A stretch of DNA of 61,183 nucleotides from Flavobacteriaceae bacterium CG_4_10_14_3_um_filter_33_47 (GCA_002784145.1 PFKE01000034.1:1-61183), one strand, 5' to 3'. Shown: positions 28,249-36,685, counted from the stretch's first letter. Notes: generated by a model from the letters alone, not told the origin. A program made the numbers and translations.

Positions 28249-28662
28249 TTAAAAAAGTTTCCTGCTTTTTATAATGGTAAAACCATTGCGTTTATAAGTT
28301 ACTTTGGTTCCATTGGCACAAAAATCGTAAGAACCTCTATCCTTGTCTTCAGAGGCAGATAGCAATAAAACATCTTCTAACTCGCATTGATAGTCTTTGG
28401 CAACTTTTTGTTTTATATGGCTTATGGTGGCCCGTCCTTTTTTTAATTGGGTTTGGATATTATTATCTAAAACAGGTTCTGTAAAATCCAGAGCGACATT
28501 ACATTTTTTATCTGGAACGGGTTTTTCCAAATCTATATACTCCCAGGTATAATCGGCTTTCAGTAAAATACGTCTTCCATCATCTATTTTTACAATATGA
28601 TTATTTTGAGAAAAGCCAATGCTTGTTATAAAAAACAATAAAAGAAGTGACGTAGTTTTCAT
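28249..28662 (-). CDS. Small secreted protein, DUF3157-like
   Basis: 137 residues with a signal peptide (MKTTSLLLLFFITSIGFSQ). The mature start, IVKIDDGRRILLKADYTWEYI split at residues 23-43, resembles the DUF3157 family of Bacteroidota. The rest (GRATISHIKQKVAKDYQCE; YDFCANGTKVTYKRNG) holds three cysteines in all. Function unknown. It lies 72 bp upstream of umuC on the same strand. Confidence 0.65.
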   Translation of the reverse strand: MKTTSLLLLFFITSIGFSQNNHIVKIDDGRRILLKADYTWEYIDLEKPVPDKKCNVALDFTEPVLDNNIQTQLKKGRATISHIKQKVAKDYQCELEDVLLLSASEDKDRGSYDFCANGTKVTYKRNGFTIIKSRKLF

Positions 28663-28744
28663 AATGAATGGAAATATTTAGGTGTTCCAAAAATACATTT
28701 TTTAATGAGAAAAAGAAGAAACTATTCTTCTAAAAGAAACCGTA

Positions 28745-30241
28745 TTAATTACCTAAAACCAAATCATAAGCCATTCTTAATTTCTTGACTATAATCTCGA
28801 TTTCTTCTTCGTTTAAGTCTCCAAAACCGAAACGGATACAACACGTGCTTTTATCTTGATACAAAATTGTTTTTGGAAGGAATAAATCATTTTTATAGGC
28901 TTGCTCCGCTAACTTGACTAAAGATATTTGTGGTTCAAAACGCAACCATAAGGCTAAACCTCCTGATGGTTTTTCCCAAAACACGTGTTGCTTAAAAATT
29001 TTGGTAAGACATTTACATAAAAAATCTCGACGTTGTTTATAAATGATGATGTTTTTCTTAATCAATCGGTGTATTTCTCCTTCATAAATAAGCTCTGACA
29101 GCATTTGCTCTTGAATTAAATCGCCTTGCCTATCCAATAGTTTTAAATAGTTTTTAGCTTCAGAAATTAAATTCTCTGGTGCTATTACAAACCCTGTTTG
29201 AAAACTAGGAAATAACGATTGTCCTAGCTTTCCTAAATAAATAATAACGCCATTGGCGTCTGAACTAGCCATAGGCAACATGGCAGAGCCATCAAACTGA
29301 AAATCGTAATCAAAATCGTCTTCAATAATGGCAAACTGATACGCTTTAGCAAGTTGCATTAGTTGTAAACGCCTATCAGCACTAAGAGTTTTAGTAGTTG
29401 GATAATGCCTATGAGCACACACATAAATACAACGAATGGTGTGTTTTGTAAAATGCTTCCTAATGTATTCTACATCTATACCATCATCATCTATTGGAAT
29501 TGTTTTAATACTTGCACCCGATTGTTGAAAAATCATATTGGCGGCATAGTTGCTTAATTTACCAACTAAAATGGTATCCTTAGGTTTTAATAGTAATTGA
29601 GAAACTATATACAAACTCATTTCTGTGCTTCTTGTACTCATTAAATGATGGGATTTAATATGAAATCCGCGTGTGGCATTTAAATAGTTGCATAGTTGAA
29701 TTTCAAAAACAGAATAAGAAGATGGCGATGCTTGATTCCATTTTGAAATTAAAGATTTTCGCTTCATGGTAGCACTATACCATTTTGAAAATTGATGTGT
29801 AGGATGCAATCTCAAATCTGGTTGCCCATCATTAATACTGTATTTACTTTGATTAAGTTCGTATGTAGAAGCCAAATTTAAAGAAGGTTGAAAGGAAAAA
29901 CCTGTTGTTTTAGAATATTCGTGCACTTGGTCAATTGGGTGAGACGTTGCTTTAATAGCTGCCGTTTTTTGTTCTGGAACTAAAACAAAAGTTCCTTTAT
30001 TGGGTATAATTTCTACCCAACCTTGCGAGGCTAATTCATCATAAATAGCAACAACCGTATTTCTATTTATATGAAATAATTGACTAAAAGTGCGCGTGCC
30101 TGGTAAACTAGTCCCTTCTATTAAATATCCGCGTTGAATAGCATTAATAATTTGCTGAGCAACTTGAATATAAACAGCTGTTGAAATAGATTTTTCTAGA
30201 TGAATTAATTGCTTTAAAAGTATGTTAACCGGACTATTCAT
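28745..30241 (-). CDS. MocR/PdxR-type regulator (GntR winged helix fused to class I aminotransferase fold), PLP lysine replaced
   Basis: 498 residues. The N terminus is a GntR winged helix (GYLIEGTSLPGTRTFSQ near 38-54, INRNTVVAIYDELASQGW near 58-75). Residues about 130-495 have the aminotransferase fold, with IIEDDFDYDF near 305 supplying the pyridine-nitrogen Asp and CIRFGF near the C terminus keeping the carboxylate-binding Arg. In characterised members such as GabR the PLP lysine lies in YxGTFSKSL. Here the same segment reads YLGKLGQSLFP, putting Gln341 (codon 29219-29221) at the lysine position, with Lys338 three residues earlier. It may bind a ligand without forming the normal Schiff base. 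It is divergent from a TonB receptor gene 77 bp away. Confidence 0.88.
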   Translation of the reverse strand: MNSPVNILLKQLIHLEKSISTAVYIQVAQQIINAIQRGYLIEGTSLPGTRTFSQLFHINRNTVVAIYDELASQGWVEIIPNKGTFVLVPEQKTAAIKATSHPIDQVHEYSKTTGFSFQPSLNLASTYELNQSKYSINDGQPDLRLHPTHQFSKWYSATMKRKSLISKWNQASPSSYSVFEIQLCNYLNATRGFHIKSHHLMSTRSTEMSLYIVSQLLLKPKDTILVGKLSNYAANMIFQQSGASIKTIPIDDDGIDVEYIRKHFTKHTIRCIYVCAHRHYPTTKTLSADRRLQLMQLAKAYQFAIIEDDFDYDFQFDGSAMLPMASSDANGVIIYLGKLGQSLFPSFQTGFVIAPENLISEAKNYLKLLDRQGDLIQEQMLSELIYEGEIHRLIKKNIIIYKQRRDFLCKCLTKIFKQHVFWEKPSGGLALWLRFEPQISLVKLAEQAYKNDLFLPKTILYQDKSTCCIRFGFGDLNEEEIEIIVKKLRMAYDLVLGN

Positions 30242-30250
30242 TATTTTATT

Positions 30251-30273
30251 ACTGGACTACTTAACTGGTCCAG
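30251..30273. promoter_or_regulatory. Candidate MocR operator between regulator and TonB receptor
   Basis: CTGGAC (30252-30257) and GTCCAG (30268-30273) form a perfect inverted repeat. ACTGGAC (30251-30257) and ACTGGTC (30264-30270) also form an imperfect direct repeat with 13-bp periodicity. The site lies 10-32 bp from the regulator start codon and about 45 bp from the receptor start codon. CTGGAC-type direct repeats are known, from memory, for the MocR-family protein TauR. This supports autoregulation and control of the receptor. Confidence 0.6.
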
Positions 30274-30318
30274 AAAGTTACGAATTTTGCAGCATAAAAA
30301 ATCTGTTTATTTCTTAGT

Positions 30319-32154
30319 ATGAAAAACATCTATATTGTAGCTTTTTCACTGTTGATTTCTATCATTGTAAAGGCTCAAAACAAACCCATTGTAGAACAAG
30401 ATTCTGTAAGAGAGCAATTAAAAGAAGTCATTATTAACTCCAGCAGAATTGATTTACCCTTTTTAGAAAATTCCAGAACCATAACTATCATTACTTCAAA
30501 GGACATTAAACAAAGTGCCGCCACAAACGTTGCAGATTTATTGCAGCAATTTGCAGGCGTAGATATAAGACGCCGTGGAACCTCTGGTATGCAAGCCGAT
30601 TTATACATTCGTGGTGGTAGTTTCGATCAAACTTTACTTCTTATTGATGGTATTAAAGTAGAAGATGCCCAAACAGGACATCATACCATGAATATGGCCT
30701 TGCCCATTGAAGTTATTGAACGTATAGAAATTATTAAAGGCCCAGCCGCTAGGGTTTTTGGGCAAAATGCCTTTACGGGTGCTATTAATATTGTAACTAA
30801 AAAAAATCAGGAAAATTTGATGTCTTTAGGCATTCAGGCTGGTTCTTATGGGCAAAAAAATGCCTCGGTAACATCTGCAAGCAACTTAAAAAACTCATCT
30901 CATTTAGTTGATGTTTCAAGAAATATTTCTGATGGCTACCGGTTTAACACCGATTATGATAACCAAAATTATTTTATAAAAAGCACTTTTAATAAAAACG
31001 CTTTGCCTATTGATATGATTACCTCGTTTTCTGAACGCAAATTTGGGGCTAATGGTTTTTATGCAAGCCCTGCAGCCATTAATCAATATGAAGAAACACA
31101 AACCAGTTTGGTTGGATTTTCATCCCAGATTAAAAACGAAAAACTTACGCTAAAACCCCGTTTGTACTGGAGACGAAATCAAGATGAATATGTTTTTGTG
31201 CGCCAAGACCCTTCTATTTTTAGAAATCTTCATCAAACTAATAAAGTAGGGGCTGAAATTAATATGGAATACCGTTCGCATTTAGGCGTAACAGGTTTTG
31301 GTGTTGATATGGCCAAAGCGTACTTATCCAGCAACAATTTAGGACAACGCAACCGTTTTATGACCACCGTATTTTTTGAACATTTGTTTAAACTCGCCCA
31401 CGATAAATTGGATATTACCCCAGGCGTTGCCATTAATTATTTCTCAGATTTTAAATTTCATGCCTTTCCTGGATTGGATATTGGCTACCGGATAAATGAA
31501 ACGCTAAAGGTTTATGGAAACATCGGTTATACTTATAGAATTCCAACCTATACAGATTTATTTTACAGCGATCCAGCCACGGTTGGCGACGAAAATTTAG
31601 ATCCAGAAGAGGCCATTGCCCAAGAATTAGGTTTAAAATACAACACCAAAAATTTTAGCGCCTCCATAGCTTTGTTTAACAGAGACGCTAATAAACTTAT
31701 TGATTATGTAAAAGAAAATGTTGACGACCGCTGGCAAGCCACCAATATTAGAAAATTAAACACCAAGGGTTTTGAGTTGAATACCGATGTGAATTTTAAT
31801 CTAGGTTCGTTCACTCAATTATTAAATCTTTCTTACTCCTTTTTAGAAGATGATGTAAAAGATTTAAATGTAAATTTTTCAAGATATTCCATTAATTCCC
31901 TAAAACATCACGTTACATCCAGATTAAGCACCCAATTTACAAACAAGTTGTCTCAAAACATAGTTTACAAATATGCCCAAAGAACTAATGGAGATAGCTA
32001 TGCTGTGGTGGATGCTAGCCTAAATTTAAATCTTAAACCGTTTGAAATATTTATCATGGCCAATAATATTTTTAATACAGAATATACCGAAACCAACTTA
32101 GTGCCCATGCCAAAAGGCAATATGCTTTTCGGGCTTACATACCATTTTAAATAA
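30319..32154 (+). CDS. BtuB-like TonB-dependent outer-membrane receptor
   Basis: 611 residues, short for a Bacteroidota receptor and without a carboxypeptidase-regulatory domain, so closer to vitamin or siderophore receptors such as BtuB. The signal peptide is followed by a TonB-box-like segment (VREQLKEVIINSSR), the plug (VADLLQQFAGVDIRRRG; LYIRGGSFDQTLLLIDGIKV; GPAARVFGQNAFTGAINIVTKK) and a barrel that ends NMLFGLTYHFK. It is divergent from a MocR-type regulator with a candidate operator between them, which makes a regulated small-molecule cargo likely; a B6 vitamer or an amino compound is conceivable, but nothing in the protein proves it. Confidence 0.87.
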   Translation: MKNIYIVAFSLLISIIVKAQNKPIVEQDSVREQLKEVIINSSRIDLPFLENSRTITIITSKDIKQSAATNVADLLQQFAGVDIRRRGTSGMQADLYIRGGSFDQTLLLIDGIKVEDAQTGHHTMNMALPIEVIERIEIIKGPAARVFGQNAFTGAINIVTKKNQENLMSLGIQAGSYGQKNASVTSASNLKNSSHLVDVSRNISDGYRFNTDYDNQNYFIKSTFNKNALPIDMITSFSERKFGANGFYASPAAINQYEETQTSLVGFSSQIKNEKLTLKPRLYWRRNQDEYVFVRQDPSIFRNLHQTNKVGAEINMEYRSHLGVTGFGVDMAKAYLSSNNLGQRNRFMTTVFFEHLFKLAHDKLDITPGVAINYFSDFKFHAFPGLDIGYRINETLKVYGNIGYTYRIPTYTDLFYSDPATVGDENLDPEEAIAQELGLKYNTKNFSASIALFNRDANKLIDYVKENVDDRWQATNIRKLNTKGFELNTDVNFNLGSFTQLLNLSYSFLEDDVKDLNVNFSRYSINSLKHHVTSRLSTQFTNKLSQNIVYKYAQRTNGDSYAVVDASLNLNLKPFEIFIMANNIFNTEYTETNLVPMPKGNMLFGLTYHFK

Positions 32155-32214
32155 TCTTCGCTTTTTTGTAACAAAAAAATAGTTTAAAACACCAATAGTT
32201 AAAATTAATTTTTA

Positions 32215-32248
32215 GTATTGTAAAACTGTTTTTAAAGTTTTACAATAC
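32215..32248. promoter_or_regulatory. Perfect 13-bp inverted repeat ahead of the flotillin operon
   Basis: GTATTGTAAAACT (32215-32227) is mirrored exactly by AGTTTTACAATAC (32236-32248) across an 8-base spacer, 24-57 bases before the first start codon. No T-run follows, so it does not look like a terminator of the preceding receptor gene. An operator or a stable 5'-UTR hairpin is more likely. Confidence 0.6.
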
Positions 32249-32271
32249 ATGAAATTATTAGATGTTTTAAT

Positions 32272-32844
32272 ATGTTAGATTGGTTCTTAAATTTAGGGTT
32301 GTTTTCTCAAATTTATTGGGGCATTGCTTTAATTGCTTCTTTAATATTTGTTTTCATAATCGTTTTCACGTTTATTAGTGGCGATACAGACGGATTAGAT
32401 ACAGATGCAGAAATAGAAACCGATACCGGTATTGGTTTTCAGTTTATAACCTTTAAAAATCTGATAGGATTCTTTACCATTTTTGGTTGGAGCGGTATTA
32501 CTTGTATTGACGCAGCACTATCAAAACCGCTTACCGTAATTATCTCTTTTATATGTGGGTTAATTATGATGGGCATTATGGCTGCGATGTTTTTTTACAT
32601 GAAAAAACTTAACCACAGTGGCTCCTTAGACTTTAAAAATGCCATTGGTGCCGTTGGTGAAGTTTATCTTACTATTGGAGCAAAACGATCTTCTTTAGGT
32701 AAGGCGCATGTAAGAATTCAAGGAGCCTTAAGAGAACTTGAAGCCCTGACCGACTCTGAAACAGATTTAAAATCTGGGAGTGTCATTTCAGTAAAAGATG
32801 TTACCCAAAACGGAATTTTAATTGTAGAACAACTTAACAACTAA
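32272..32844 (+). CDS. NfeD/YuaF-like membrane protein, flotillin partner
   Basis: 190 residues. Three or so hydrophobic segments (residues about 13-35, 62-80, 84-107) are followed by a soluble C-terminal domain (GAVGEVYLTIGAKRSSLGKAHVRIQG near 122-147) with the small OB-fold-like character of YuaF/NfeD-type proteins. Such proteins are encoded beside flotillins (YuaF-YuaG in Bacillus, YqiJ-YqiK in E. coli). The flotillin gene starts 3 bp after its stop codon, supporting a shared membrane-microdomain role. Confidence 0.78.
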   Translation: MLDWFLNLGLFSQIYWGIALIASLIFVFIIVFTFISGDTDGLDTDAEIETDTGIGFQFITFKNLIGFFTIFGWSGITCIDAALSKPLTVIISFICGLIMMGIMAAMFFYMKKLNHSGSLDFKNAIGAVGEVYLTIGAKRSSLGKAHVRIQGALRELEALTDSETDLKSGSVISVKDVTQNGILIVEQLNN

Positions 32845-32847
32845 TTT

Positions 32848-34290
32848 ATGATATCACTTATTACCCAAGACGCCTTTAGTTTCGGACTTCCAATAACCAT
32901 TATTGCAGCAGTTCTTTTTGTATTTGTGTTTTTTGTTATCCTTATTAGGCGCTACAAACGTTGTCCTTCTGATAGAATTTTAGTGGTTTACGGTAAAGTT
33001 GGTGGTGGCCAATCAGCTAAATGTATTCATGGTGGTGCTGCTTTTATAATTCCTGTTTTTCAAGATTATGAATTTCTAGATTTAACCCCAATGTCTATTG
33101 AAGTTAACTTAATTAGCGCTTTAAGTAGGCAAAACATTCGTGTTAATGTGCCCTCTCGTTTTACTATTGGTGTTTCAACAGAACCAGGTATTATGCAAAA
33201 TGCTGCAGAACGTTTATTGGGTTTAGGCTTACAAGATGTTCAAGAGTTAGCTAAAGAAATTATTTTTGGTCAATTACGTTTAGTGGTTGCTTCTATGGAT
33301 ATTGAGGAAATCAATTCAGATAGAGATAAATTCTTAACTAATATCTCTCAAAGTGTAGAATCTGAATTGAAAAAAGTAGGATTAAAACTTATCAACGTAA
33401 ACATCACCGATATTGTAGATGAATCTGGATATATTGAAGCACTTGGTAAAGAAGCTGCAGCACATGCTATAAATGCCGCACGTAAATCGGTTGCCGAAAA
33501 AAATCGTGATGGCTCTATTGGCGAAGCCAACGCGGTACAAGACCAAAGAACTCAAGTTGCAGCCGCCGATGCTCAAGCTGTCGAAGGAGAAAACAAAGCT
33601 AAAATAGCTGTAGCTAATTCAGATTCTTTGCGAAGACAACGTGAAGCCGAAGCCGAACGTGTTGCAATAGCTTCAGAAAAAGTTCAAGCAGCAAAAGCGT
33701 TAGAAGAATCTTATGCTGCAGAACAACAAGCTGAAACAGCAAGAGCTGAACGTGAGCGATCTTCTCAACTAGCTGATGTTATTGTCCCTGCTGAAATTGA
33801 TAAACGTAAAGTTGAAATTGATGCCGAAGCTGAAGCTGAAAATATTAGAAGAATTGCAAAAGGACAAGCAGATGCTATTTTATTCAAAGCTCAAGCCGAA
33901 GCACAAGGTTTATATGAAATACTAACCAAACAGGCCGCTGGTTTAGACCAAATTGTAAAAGCCGCTGGCAATAACTCGAAAGATGCCGTGTTGTTATTAA
34001 TTGCCGATAAATTACCCGAATTGGTAAAAATACAAGCAGAAGCTATTAAGAATATTAAAATAGATAAAGTAACCGTTTGGGAAAATGGCGGTGGAAAAGA
34101 CGGAAAATCGTCAACTGCAAATTTCCTTTCGGGCATGTACCAATCCGTTCCACCTCTTCAAGACATGTTTAATATGGCTGGTATGGATTTGCCCGAGTAT
34201 TTAAAAGGTAAAAACGTAACAGAAAATACCGCTTCTGAGAAGAAAAAAACATCGTCTGATAAAACTGATGATTCAAAAGAAGAACAATAG
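32848..34290 (+). CDS. Flotillin family protein (SPFH/band 7; FloT/YqiK-like)
   Basis: 480 residues. An N-terminal membrane anchor (residues about 11-33), the SPFH domain (RILVVYGKVGGGQSAKCIHGG split near 44-64, then LTPMSIEVN), and a long Ala/Glu-rich coiled coil with repeated EA pairs (residues about 205-345) characterise flotillins, which scaffold membrane microdomains. The C-terminal 40 residues are Lys/Asp/Glu-rich and probably disordered. It is the second gene of an operon with the NfeD-like protein and is followed by a terminator. Confidence 0.93.
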   Translation: MISLITQDAFSFGLPITIIAAVLFVFVFFVILIRRYKRCPSDRILVVYGKVGGGQSAKCIHGGAAFIIPVFQDYEFLDLTPMSIEVNLISALSRQNIRVNVPSRFTIGVSTEPGIMQNAAERLLGLGLQDVQELAKEIIFGQLRLVVASMDIEEINSDRDKFLTNISQSVESELKKVGLKLINVNITDIVDESGYIEALGKEAAAHAINAARKSVAEKNRDGSIGEANAVQDQRTQVAAADAQAVEGENKAKIAVANSDSLRRQREAEAERVAIASEKVQAAKALEESYAAEQQAETARAERERSSQLADVIVPAEIDKRKVEIDAEAEAENIRRIAKGQADAILFKAQAEAQGLYEILTKQAAGLDQIVKAAGNNSKDAVLLLIADKLPELVKIQAEAIKNIKIDKVTVWENGGGKDGKSSTANFLSGMYQSVPPLQDMFNMAGMDLPEYLKGKNVTENTASEKKKTSSDKTDDSKEEQ

Positions 34291-34293
34291 AAT

Positions 34294-34323
34294 AAAAAAA
34301 CCGCCAGCTGGTGGTTTTTTTAT
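34294..34323 (+). terminator. Terminator after the flotillin gene
   Basis: An ACCGCC / GGTGGT stem (about 34299-34315) with flanking A and T runs that extend pairing, ending in seven T, directly after the flotillin stop codon. Confidence 0.85.
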
Positions 34324-34355
34324 TTAATTTTATAAGAATCTATTCCTTAACTCCT

Positions 34356-35459
34356 ATGAGATCTCTTGTTTTAATAACCTTACTTTTTACCCTAAGCTGT
34401 GCACATAAAAATGAAGACCCTATTTTAGAAGTGCTTTCTTCAACAAACTTAAAAATTAAAACCGTTGTTGACCACATTCAAAATCATGAAGTACAAATTC
34501 TGTTGACTGAAATAGAAAAAAATGGTGACTCCGTTTCCTTTAAGGATTACAGTTATCAAGTAAATGATAGCAATTATTTTTATCCGGCAAGTACAGTAAA
34601 ATTTCCCATTGCAATTCTGGCATTAGAAAAAATGAATACCAACCCATTAATTAATAGAAATACGGTTTTTAATGTGGAAGGTGATAGTGTTAAAACCACG
34701 TTTTCTGACAACATAAAAAAAATATTTGCAGTAAGTGATAATGAAGCATATAACAGATTATTTGAATATTTAGGAAAGGACTATATCAATGCAAAACTAT
34801 CTGAAAGAGGTATCAATGCCAGAATTTCACACAGATTATCAGTTCCAAATTCTGATGTAACCACCACAAAATCACTGGTTTTTTATGATCATGATTCTAT
34901 TATTTTAAAAACTGATTCTATCATAAATAAACCCATTGAACCATTACAATTACAACATACCATAAAAGGAAAAGGCTATATGGTAAATGATAGTTTGGTT
35001 AATAATCCTATGGATTTTTCACTAAAAAACTATTTACCAATTACGTCCTTACACAACATTATGAAACAGCTTATGTTTCCTGAATTATATCCGTATGAAA
35101 AGCAATTTCATATATCAACAGACGATCGAGATTTTTTAATTAAAACCATGAACATTCTTCCACAAGAAGCTGGTTACACATCAAATGAGTATTATGAAAG
35201 CTATGTGAAATTTTTAGTGTTTGGTGATACTAAAAAGCCACTTCCAAAGCATATAAAAATTTACAATAAGGTAGGAGATGCTTATGGTTACTTAACAGAT
35301 TGTGCTTATATAGTTAATGAAAAAACCAACAAGGAATACATTATAACGGCAACCATTCATGTAAACAAGAATCAGATATTTAATGATAACACGTATGAAT
35401 ACGATACCGTTGGGTTTCCTTTTTTAGCTAAATTAGGAAGACAACTGATTGATTATTAA
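34356..35459 (+). CDS. Serine beta-lactamase-like (class A fold) lipoprotein
   Basis: 367 residues from the ATG at 34356. An upstream in-frame ATG at 34311 lies inside the preceding terminator and would bury the signal, so it was not used. The lipobox is FTLSC (Cys15). The serine-hydrolase motifs of the class A beta-lactamase/PBP fold are present: STVK (Ser79, Lys82), SDN (127-129) and, near the C terminus, KVG in place of KTG. The protein is longer than class A enzymes (about 290), with an extra middle segment. It is probably a peptidoglycan- or peptide-directed serine hydrolase; resistance cannot be inferred from these motifs alone. Confidence 0.78.
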   Translation: MRSLVLITLLFTLSCAHKNEDPILEVLSSTNLKIKTVVDHIQNHEVQILLTEIEKNGDSVSFKDYSYQVNDSNYFYPASTVKFPIAILALEKMNTNPLINRNTVFNVEGDSVKTTFSDNIKKIFAVSDNEAYNRLFEYLGKDYINAKLSERGINARISHRLSVPNSDVTTTKSLVFYDHDSIILKTDSIINKPIEPLQLQHTIKGKGYMVNDSLVNNPMDFSLKNYLPITSLHNIMKQLMFPELYPYEKQFHISTDDRDFLIKTMNILPQEAGYTSNEYYESYVKFLVFGDTKKPLPKHIKIYNKVGDAYGYLTDCAYIVNEKTNKEYIITATIHVNKNQIFNDNTYEYDTVGFPFLAKLGRQLIDY

Positions 35460-35507
35460 AACTTTTTACTTGAGGGATTACCGTAACCGTTTTACTGTCG
35501 AAATAAG

Positions 35508-35515
35508 TATCTTTG
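35508..35515 (+). promoter_or_regulatory. Candidate -7 element for the alpha/beta hydrolase gene
   Basis: TATCTTTG, an exact TAnnTTTG match, 16 bases before the start codon; no properly spaced TTG. Confidence 0.33.
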
Positions 35516-35531
35516 TCAAAATTTCTCACTT

Positions 35532-36500
35532 ATGAAACGTGTTATTTCATTATTTTACTTCGCCCTGTTTTTTATATCGTTTAGTTGTTTTTCTCAAGTA
35601 GATTCAGATATCTTTAGCAAATTCGAGTCTAAGTTCTATCTGATTGACGGTTATAACATTAATGTTGAAGTTAAAGGAACTGGAAAACCCATTTTCTTTT
35701 TGCCTGGCGGTCCTGGGAATTCACACGATTATATGCAAGCCAATTTTGGTCAGTATTACACAACCAATACCGTGGTGTTTTTTGATTTTTTAGGACGTGG
35801 AAAAAGTGATAATGCCAAAGACACCAAAGAATATTCGGTTGAAAATGATGTCGCCCTTATAGAAAAACTGCGCATAATTTTAAAATTTGATAAAATATCC
35901 TTGGTTGGTCATTCTTACGGAACCGTTCCGGCGCAGGCCTATGCCATACAACATCCTGACCAAGTTGATAAATTGCTCCTTATTAGCGGTTTCCATAGTG
36001 GTGCTATGTGGCAAGCCAATTGCGATAGTTACAACCGTTATGCTAAAACCCATTTTCCTGAAAAGTGGCAGCAAGTAGATTCGTTAAGAGCCTTGGGTTA
36101 TGTGTCTAGTCAAGAGCCATTAAAGTCTTTGTATGGCAGTATTCCAACCAAATATGTGTATTACCACAATACCGCCATTGTTGGAAATGCTCCTAAAGAG
36201 CCTTACAGAAACTGGGCCGATGATGTGTATGCAACCATTATTGGAAAAGATGGCGATTTTGATGTAAGCGGCAGCATGATTAACCAAGATTACAGACAAC
36301 AATTAAAAAACATTAGCGCCAAAACCTTAATTGTTGCTGGCCGATATGATGGTGTTTCTACGCCAGAGTTTAACCTACAATATAAAACCTTTATGCCACA
36401 GGCAGACTTTGTAATGTTTGAACAAAGCGGTCATAACCCATATTTAGAAGAACCCGAAAAATTCTATGCGCTTTTTGATGCTTTTTTTGGTATTAACTAA
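35532..36500 (+). CDS. Secreted alpha/beta hydrolase, prolyl-aminopeptidase-like
   Basis: 322 residues with a signal peptide (MKRVISLFYFALFFISFSCFSQ). The oxyanion-hole HG-equivalent is FLPGGPGNSHDYM, typical of proline iminopeptidase relatives. The nucleophile Ser128 sits in GHSYG, followed by the acid region AGRYDGVS and the histidine in SGHNPYLEEP near the C terminus. The triad is therefore complete. Export suggests an extracytoplasmic peptide or ester substrate, unlike the usual cytosolic peptidases. Peptidase versus esterase cannot be decided. Confidence 0.82.
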   Translation: MKRVISLFYFALFFISFSCFSQVDSDIFSKFESKFYLIDGYNINVEVKGTGKPIFFLPGGPGNSHDYMQANFGQYYTTNTVVFFDFLGRGKSDNAKDTKEYSVENDVALIEKLRIILKFDKISLVGHSYGTVPAQAYAIQHPDQVDKLLLISGFHSGAMWQANCDSYNRYAKTHFPEKWQQVDSLRALGYVSSQEPLKSLYGSIPTKYVYYHNTAIVGNAPKEPYRNWADDVYATIIGKDGDFDVSGSMINQDYRQQLKNISAKTLIVAGRYDGVSTPEFNLQYKTFMPQADFVMFEQSGHNPYLEEPEKFYALFDAFFGIN

Positions 36501-36514
36501 TTAATCTTTAACAA

Positions 36515-36633
36515 TCGGGGTTTGCGTTAGCGATTGCAACGATATCCTTTTTATGATGGTTGGCATGGCTAAATGCCAAGCATGGTAAAAAGATTTAGTG
36601 GAAAGCGCGACCTGTAAGGGAACGCCCAAATAC
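36515..36633. repeat. Structured intergenic element (candidate dispersed repeat or ncRNA)
   Basis: Three nested pairings can be drawn. The outer one is TTTG-CGTT (36521-36528) with AACG-CC-CAAA (36621-36630), with a two-base bulge. The middle one is CTTTTTA (36547-36553) with TAAAAAG (36586-36592). The apical one is TTGGCAT (36560-36566) with ATGCCAA (36573-36579), with a six-base loop. The G/C-richer arms (GCGTTAGCGATTG; GGAAAGCGCGACC) contrast with AT-rich surroundings. I recall similar intergenic elements in Flavobacteriaceae genomes, but only this copy occurs in the window. Confidence 0.55.
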
Positions 36634-36685
36634 TATTTTAAATTTGGTAACGTTTTCTTAACTTTGACTAAGCAATCTTGAGTTA

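Noticed and set aside
34311-34355. N-terminal extension of the beta-lactamase-like lipoprotein
   Set aside because: It begins inside the flotillin terminator and would place 15 residues before an otherwise clear lipoprotein signal.
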